A stretch of DNA of 64,000 nt from Pholis gunnellus. Taxonomy: Eukaryota > Chordata > Actinopteri > Perciformes > Pholidae. The stretch's first letter is position 1. Every line of letters starts with the position of its first letter. The notes beneath the pieces were generated by a model, which saw nothing but the letters and a program-made list of their open reading frames with translations, searched no databases and had not been told where the DNA came from. A program made the translations under genes and the position numbers. Shown in pieces: positions 60,001 through 64,000 of this stretch. The DNA lies in NCBI GenBank assembly GCA_910591455.2, contig OU342820.1, positions 1,769,941-1,833,940 on the forward strand. Direction: 5' to 3'.

Positions 60001-61560
60001 AATGTGGCAGATGACGCCATTGCCGCTATCTCACAGCTCCTGCCCAACCTATCAGAGTTGAGCCTGCAGGCCTACCACGTCACTGACACGGCCATGGCCT
60101 ACTTCACAGCCAAACAGGTAAAGTGTCACAAGAGAAACCAGCTTGGTTCTTTACTGTTCACATCCACACACCTGTCACATCTCATTGTGGATCTCAAGAA
60201 TTCTGTTTTTCAATTGACACACAGTATATGTTCCTTTCCTTGACGTTTGTATTCCTATTATTAGTCAGCATGTCATCCATCCATTAGCTAGACCCATTTA
60301 TCCCAGCTGACATTGGGGGAGGTACTGGTTTGGTTGAAAAAAAACTTTTCATTATTTTTTTAAAGACGCACTAGTCAATATTTTATATTAAAGTGATAAG
60401 GAGCAGTGGTAGTGACAATCTTACACAGCAGTATCATTAGTTCCCTCAGCTCGACAGTTTTTAGTTTAGTAAAAAGCTATGAATTAGATACAAATATAGT
60501 ATGAATAAGTAAGTAAATTACTAAATAATTAAGTACATTTCTTTAATAAACAATTATCTCAACGAAAATACTGTAAAGTACTACTGGCGGGATGCCGGCT
60601 GCCGTGGGTGCGCATTTCCGCGACTTGGACACTGCAAGCATGACTTAGACACCATTTCCATGCTCTGGACATGAACTGAAAATTGTGTACCACATCCAGT
60701 GTCCACTATGTGATGCAATGACACATTAATCATACATTATGTTGCTTTATATCATGTGTTGACCACACCAGGTGAATTATTGTTTTCACATAAGGTTGAC
60801 TTCCTGTGGTCAGTAGGTAGCGCTATGACCATGACTCAGTATGGGCATGTATATGTCTTCAGGCCTTGACTCATCCAGCAATTTGGAGCAGTTGGCGTTG
60901 CTGGATGAGTTGCTGTTGGTTGTGACGGTATTATCAGCTGGAACCGCCGTATAATATCTACAAAAACAACAGGCTTTCAGTACTAGGGACCATTGGGCCA
61001 TGGCACTTTTGTGCTCAGCCCTAATAAAACTTGACAGAAGCCAAATTAAATGATGCATAAAATGAATATGGTGGAAGGTTTCTGATTTTAGTGTCCACAA
61101 ATAGTTTTCATCAGATCTATTTTGAGAAACCAAGGTTTAATGGGTGGATGGTTTATACATGAAAAACGGATGGTGCCACAAGCGTAGCATATTCATATCT
61201 TTTAAGTTAGAGAGCCATGCAGAAATAGAATTTATTCCACTAAAAGGCTTTCACTTACATAATCAAATCAACTAAAATGACCTTCCACCCCCAGGGCTAC
61301 ACCACCCACACTCTGCGGCTTCACTCCTGCTGGGAGATCACCAATCACGGTGTGGTCAACATGGTGCACAGCCTTCCCAACCTGACTGCCCTCAGCCTCT
61401 CTGGCTGCTCCAAGATCACTGACGACGGCGTGGAGCTGGTTGCTGAAAATCTGCGTAAGCTCCGCAGTCTGGACTTGTCCTGGTGCCCTCGGATCACTGA
61501 CATGGCCCTGGAGTACATTGCCTGTGACCTTCACAAATTGGAAGAACTGGTGTTGGACAG
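36960..61560 (+). CDS. fbxl16: F-box and leucine-rich repeat protein 16 (gene runs off right edge)
   Basis: FBXL16 is an F-box/LRR protein that binds SKP1 and acts with, or competes for, SCF-type ubiquitin-ligase partners; it is mainly neuronal in vertebrates. A probable untranslated exon 1 ends at 37303. Coding exons are 54273-54980, 59875-60117 and 61295-61560 (708, 243 and 266 nt), joining in frame to 405 codons plus two bases. The N-terminus is low-complexity (Pro-rich, five His at about 66-70). The F-box spans about 118-165 (LDEKLLNRLLWYF, CVLAQVCKTWRKVLYQPKFW). LRRs follow (LELSGCNDFTEAGLWSSL, ALSLSGCSKITDDGVELV, SLDLSWCPRITDMALEYI). About 98 residues of C-terminal LRRs expected from the human protein lie beyond 64000. 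The match to FBXL16 is near-identical from the F-box onward, judged by eye. Confidence 0.95.
37304..39948. other. fbxl16 intron 1, first part
   Basis: CpG-rich to about 37.6 kb, then ordinary intron. No exon, RNA gene or bounded transposon is seen. Confidence 0.45.
39949..40896. mobile_element. Short non-autonomous transposon, probable
   Basis: The left end GGAACAGTGTGTAAGATT and interior phrases (GTCCGTTCTGGGCTGCTGTA, GAAACATGGCAGTGCAACTT) belong to a short element I recognise as widespread in percomorph fish. The right end is degraded near 40890. No transposase. Confidence 0.55.
41827..42115. mobile_element. hAT-type MITE, 289 bp
   Basis: The ends TAGGGCTGCAATAA and TTAGTTGCAGTCCTA are inverted. 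The flanks GTTGTGTT and GCTGTGAT agree at 6 of 8 positions, consistent with an old 8-bp duplication. Confidence 0.7.
42122..42144. repeat. (AAT)n microsatellite
   Basis: Trinucleotide ATA/AAT run. Confidence 0.95.
42278..42448 (+). repeat. tRNA-derived SINE, second family
   Basis: The head TGTGGCTCAGAGTTAGAGCG and B box GTTTGATCCCC (42325-42335) are followed by GGTAAGACACTGAACCCCAA. The tail CTAGAAAGGCGCTTTAGTCC-ATTTACCAT links it to the repeat in reverse at 55585-55780. Confidence 0.75.
42449..44115. mobile_element. hAT-like family 'CAGTGGYGGGCC', copy 2, with an open frame
   Basis: The sequence is collinear with the bounded element at 50518-51854: shared blocks include CATTTGGAAAATGCAGAAGC (42522), CACAATGACAAGAACAAACT, GATCTGATTGGTTGAAGACT and AACAAGCTGCACTGGAAGCA. 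The left edge retains GGGCCTTCTCTG, resembling the family terminus; the right edge is lost. It contains the open frame at 43143-43436. Confidence 0.75.
43143..43436 (-). CDS. Hypothetical 97-residue secreted-like protein within a transposon
   Basis: The frame starts MAGNAFYLRLSVLVFGAVWS, a plausible signal peptide with cleavage after SYA. It continues with a charged region holding two N-glycosylation sequons (NST, NHT) and ends FVNKERRMDFVFK. I recognise no family. It sits inside the hAT-like copy at 42449-44115. The matching part of the 51-kb copy keeps GIKLFVNKERR-type sequence but has lost the rest. A donor-like GTAAGT follows the stop (43130), so this may be one exon of a captured gene rather than a complete gene. 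No cysteine is present. Expression is unknown. Confidence 0.4.
   Translation of the reverse strand: MAGNAFYLRLSVLVFGAVWSYADLRWLTKAATGHHSTTGHLQATVLLKKRFQPEWIYNSTNTLEEDFWLELNHTDVLYNRGIKLFVNKERRMDFVFK
44847..45753 (-). mobile_element. hAT (Ac/hobo-type) element, 907 bp
   Basis: The termini TAGGGCTGTGAAA and TTTTTCACAGCTCTA are flanked by a perfect 8-bp duplication ATTAATAT (44839-44846, 45754-45761). The minus strand near 45318-45000 has a decayed BED-finger end (LSFHRSTTSLKYHLYATHV) followed by AKWIAKSCRPINIVEDEG, the region after the finger in hAT transposases. The catalytic core is gone. Confidence 0.92.
45762..48041. other. fbxl16 intron 1, middle part
   Basis: The sequence near 46740-46800 (CACCACTAGATGCCACCCAA, ACGGCACCTTTAA) looks like the end of a common fish MITE. 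Nothing else is supported. Confidence 0.4.
48042..48077. repeat. (AT)n microsatellite
   Basis: AT run in fbxl16 intron 1. Confidence 0.95.
48690..49125. mobile_element. Probable MITE
   Basis: Phrases such as CAATCAGAGCAGACTGGGCT and CAAGTATGAACATGAAAATG with ATAATATGTCC belong to a short repeat I recognise from many fish introns. The exact ends are uncertain. Between 49126 and 50190 I see nothing further. Confidence 0.4.
50190..52890 (-). pseudogene. LINE remains around an inserted hAT-like element
   Basis: On the minus strand 52.88-52.5 kb reads SVVNKMDELLLLNRPNTDIC and CRPVALCFTEP, the start of an APE-type endonuclease. 52.27-52.02 kb reads SITVTKQDRNRLQQAVRTAE NIIG, the C-terminal end of the polymerase. 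The RT between them is deleted. Repetitive 3' sequence continues at 51855-52020 and 50190-50517 on either side of the hAT-like element. Clade uncertain (L2/CR1 relatives). Confidence 0.6.
50518..51854. mobile_element. hAT-like family 'CAGTGGYGGGCC', copy 3 (complete ends)
   Basis: The termini CAGTGGTGGGCC and GGCCCACCACTG are perfect 12-bp inverted repeats. The flanks TTGTATAC and CTGTATAT agree at 6 of 8 positions. The 1,337-bp interior has no transposase and is collinear with 42449-44115. The counterpart of the open frame there is broken here. Confidence 0.88.
52891..54265. other. fbxl16 intron 1, last part
   Basis: About 53130-53480 resembles a common fish short transposon but I cannot fix its ends. 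The polypyrimidine tract and acceptor for exon 2 lie at 54245-54265. Confidence 0.4.
54273..54980 (+). CDS. fbxl16: fbxl16 coding exon 2
   Basis: The acceptor TTTCACCAG ends at 54265 and the donor GGAG|GTGAGT follows 54980. Of two in-frame starts, 54273 (MLNM) and 54282 (MTTP), the second has the better context (A at -3). The exon carries the N-terminal tail, the F-box and the start of the LRR region, ending SLKRSTITDAGLE. Confidence 0.95.
55585..55780 (-). repeat. SINE/LINE tail repeat, reverse orientation
   Basis: GGTAAAATGGTAAATGGACT, CTTTCCGACCACTCAAAGCA and TCATTCACCCATTCATACAC are the reverse of a very common fish retroposon 3' region that shares CATTTACCAT with the SINE at 42278. Confidence 0.7.
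55795..56515. repeat. TACCTAGAGCAT minisatellite, split by a hAT
   Basis: Irregular 20-22-bp units of the form GGTTACCTAGAGCATCATAG occupy 55795-55936 and resume at 56449-56515 after the insertion. Units vary (GAACGTCAT, GAGCATTAAAT). Confidence 0.85.
55937..56448 (-). mobile_element. hAT element, 512 bp
   Basis: The termini CAGTGGTTCTCAACTGG and CCAGTTGAGAATCACTG match with one change. The flanks are ACCTAGAG (55929-55936) and ACCTAGAA (56449-56456). The minus strand retains decayed hAT transposase pieces (CVGRGLTGTISLHKRASYTT and nearby) with frameshifts. It is inserted in a minisatellite. Confidence 0.88.
56516..57935. other. fbxl16 intron 2, middle part
   Basis: AT-rich intron. No exon or bounded repeat is supported. 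Confidence 0.45.
57936..58188. repeat. Degenerate minisatellite, about 50-bp unit
   Basis: Five or six diverged copies of TGACTAGTACTAGTACAGGT-TACTGTATGAAGGATGATG, often followed by TTTAAATGAA. Confidence 0.75.
58190..58345 (+). pseudogene. Decayed Rex3-like LINE fragment
   Basis: It matches 24140-24280 of the Rex3-like copy: TCACTTATGGTCATGA, TACAAGCGGCTGAAATGAGC, GGGTGGCTGGGCTCAGCCTT. An internal piece is deleted (ACGAACTCTGG). From 58346 to the exon at 59875 I see nothing further. Confidence 0.8.
59875..60117 (+). CDS. fbxl16: fbxl16 coding exon 3
   Basis: The acceptor TGTTGCAG and donor CAG|GTAAAG give exactly 81 codons, phase 0 at both ends. It begins VMLEQMQGLMHLELSGCNDF and ends DTAMAYFTAKQ: leucine-rich repeats. 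Confidence 0.96.
60118..61294. other. fbxl16 intron 3
   Basis: No gene or clearly bounded repeat. The donor and acceptor are given with the exons. Confidence 0.5.
61295..61560 (+). CDS. fbxl16: fbxl16 coding exon 4
   Basis: The acceptor CACCCCCAG and donor ACAG|GTCAGT bound 266 nt. The exon reads GYTTHTLRLHSCWEITNHGV to HKLEELVLD plus two bases of an Arg codon. The family continues CVRITD, which is not found before 64000. Confidence 0.96.
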
Positions 61561-64000
61561 GTCAGTGCGTTTGTGGTCCTGTGCTTTCATCCCTGCGAAA
61601 GGCCATTGATAGAGCCTGATATGTGCAGAAGGGGCTAGAGTAGCTAAAAACTGTACTCGGGTCAACAATTACTTCAATTGAAGTAAACAAACTCTTCGAG
61701 ATCCACAGGGATACGACCTGCACAGTCACATTTTAAACACAAAGTATGGTAAACACTACACATACAGTAAAGTATGGAAACACTTTGCGTTTCACACATT
61801 GCCAGGAAAAGCAGAGCAGACAACATGGCTAGCGCTGAATGCATGGACAGGTACCAAATTGGGGTAATACTACCAACATGAGTACCCATAGTGCTCGACT
61901 GCAGTCAAGCCACCTGTCGCTCACATCTCCATGGTCAGATCAGCCACACTAACTGCAGTGCACCCATACACTGATATTTATGATAAATGCATTCAGGCAG
62001 CTCAGATTGAGCAGATGGATGTATAAAGAGAACGGAACGGATGCTAAGCTGCTGGGGAGAGCTAGCAGTCGACTTGCCGAAGTCAGTGGAAGGATACAGT
62101 AGATATACGTGACTAAACCCATTTTTCTAAATAAAGTGTTGCCAAAGGGTATACACAAAATACATAATGGAAATAAGATTAATTGGATATATTGAGTTAC
62201 TGAGTCCCTTATAAGTAAAAAAAAATGCCACTAAACTGTGAGGGCAATGTCTTTATTCTTTGATGTTTGGCTTGCTGGATAGTTCAAAAAAATGACTATG
62301 TTTGACTTCTCTGACTACACACATGCTGAAAATGAAAAACATTTTTGCTGTATCAGTTTAGACACACAAAGCCCTAGGAGTGTATGATTCCACTTTTTCA
62401 CCTGGTCTCGTGTTAAAGTAAACATTTATCGCAATAAATCGTAATATGGAATCCCAATACATATCCAACCTGCACCCAAGTATCGTCATAGTATTAATTG
62501 GGAGGAAAGCGTATCTTCCCAGCCCTACTAAGAGTGAGAAGGTATCTGATGAAAATAGTAATTGAGAAAGTATATGAGCGTCAAAGTAAGCAATAATGCA
62601 TTCTGGGCATTCTACACTTTGGATAAAGTATTTTTCAGCACAGGAGCTAGTGAACCCTAATATGTTTCCAACCTGGAGCTGGACCCAAAATGTATGCATC
62701 TATTAACACCCAACCATAACTAAGACACTTATTGCAGCAATAGTTTAGTTTGTGCAGTTCAGTGTAACAAAAAGTCAAACAAACAGAGGGCATGTATTTC
62801 TAATTACTGAACAAAATTCAATACATCTCTTCTGCTATAAAGTCTACTTTATGATGCCTATAATGTTCATTGGTTGTTGTAAGTGTCACAGAGGTGTTAA
62901 TGAGATGATGTTTCAGCATTGAGCTCAGAGTTAGAGATGGTGTTGGACTGCATTATATTCAGAGGTGTTTCTAATATTCTGCCCCACACATGTAAGTTCT
63001 GTTCCCTTTCAACCTCACTTCCAGCCCACCTTACATGGACCTGCTCGCTCTTTTTACTACGTCAATTACTCTGTTCGTCTAATAATGACACAGATGGGTT
63101 TACATTGGAGCTAGTTGAAAGCACCGTGCGTCTCATACAGATAAGAAAGGCTGCCTCCATGTGTCAATATCAGACACGAGGGGCACTGACCACGCCTCGG
63201 TATTGATGAGTTGGGAGTGAAAACTGGTTGATTGTATAGGTGTGCCTAATAATGGGGCCACTGAGTGTTTTCATGTATTTCAAAGTAGAGTGTATATCAT
63301 GGTTTGTGCAGTTAGTTATGTACTGTAGTGACTCATGCTAACATTGTACAGTTACACGGAGGACAACACTATACTAATACTTGCAAATGTTGCCTACTTT
63401 AGCAACAAGGTTGAAGAGTGGAATGCAGGGGAACAATAATAATAATACAAATATAAGAATTTATATCAAAATTTAGTTGACAATATTTTTCAAATACCTT
63501 TTCTTTCCAAAAGCAGATGATTTGATTGTTTGAGATCTAACAGCATCAAATATGATATAAATATTGAAATATGCAGCATGATGGCCCAGTGGTAGAGTGA
63601 TTCTCAAGATGACACTAATGACATCAGCATTGATGCACTCCACCACATCTGAATGTTGAAGTCATCAGAGCCCAGCAATATATCAATGGGCTGATAAATG
63701 GGCTGATTTGTGCTGATTTTGGCTCACCATGGCCTCTTTATTAGGTACGCATTTGGTTCTATTTCTATTGGACACATTGATGCTTGTAATCTCCTGTTCC
63801 ATCTTTTCCTGAAGATGCTCTATTAGATTGAGCTCTGGAGACTGAAGGCCATTAGAGTACACTGAACTAGAGCTGGTTGATATGACAAAAATTGAATCAC
63901 ATGACTTTTTTCACATCAGTAGATATTCATATATGTTATAATATTCTGTTGCTTGTCAGATTTGCTTAAATATTCTCTATACGTTATTCAGAGCATCAAT
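61561..64000. other. fbxl16 intron 4 (partial) with transposon fragments
   Basis: CTTCCCAGCCCTA at 62515-62527 looks like the end of a hAT-type element reading AGGGCTGGGAAG on the minus strand. The phrases at 62950-62980, 63235-63270 (GGTGTGCCTAATAATGGGGC) and 63735-63870 belong to a common fish repeat containing TTATTAGGTAC. The final fbxl16 exons are not in the window. Confidence 0.45.

Noticed and set aside
61268..61534. 88-codon frame antisense to fbxl16 exon 4
   Set aside because: A shadow of the conserved LRR exon on the other strand; no independent coding evidence.
63585..63615. tRNA-like start TGGCCCAGTGGTAGAGTG
   Set aside because: No B box, anticodon arm or acceptor pairing follows; at most a decayed SINE head.

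Overview
The window is nuclear DNA from a ray-finned fish. Two vertebrate genes with GT-AG introns sit in sequence crowded with fish-type transposons: hAT elements, L2/I/Rex3-like LINEs, tRNA-derived SINEs and minisatellites. There are no operons, phage or CRISPR arrays. The species cannot be named from sequence alone. Functional calls rest on protein similarity recognised by eye; no search was run.

1-8.6 kb: the 5' end of smg1 (nonsense-mediated-decay PI3K-like kinase) lies on the minus strand. Four coding exons (8576-8500, 6077-5929, 3661-3509, 950-814) join in frame to 172 codons, and the gene leaves the window on the left. Intron 3 holds a 34-bp minisatellite that has taken at least two hAT insertions. 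8.6-16.3 kb: intergenic, with two terminal-inverted-repeat elements, two SINEs and LINE fragments.

16.3-24.85 kb: a nest of transposons. A dead I-clade LINE (minus) is split by a 1.4-kb foldback element, by a 4.1-kb hAT that itself contains a LINE with a 634-codon ORF, and by a Rex3-like LINE end. All three insertions have recognisable target-site duplications. 25-33 kb: more LINE remains, including one L2-type LINE inside another. 34.3-36.1 kb: an inverted-repeat element carrying spliced-looking gene pieces.

37-64 kb: fbxl16 (F-box and leucine-rich-repeat protein 16) on the plus strand. A probable non-coding exon 1 ends at 37303, coding exons are 54273-54980, 59875-60117 and 61295-61560, and the C-terminal part lies beyond the right edge. 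Intron 1, about 17 kb, contains several hAT-type elements. One non-autonomous family (copies near 27.7, 43 and 51 kb) carries an intact 98-codon ORF that looks like a secreted protein. smg1 and fbxl16 are divergent, about 28 kb apart; nothing shows they are co-regulated.
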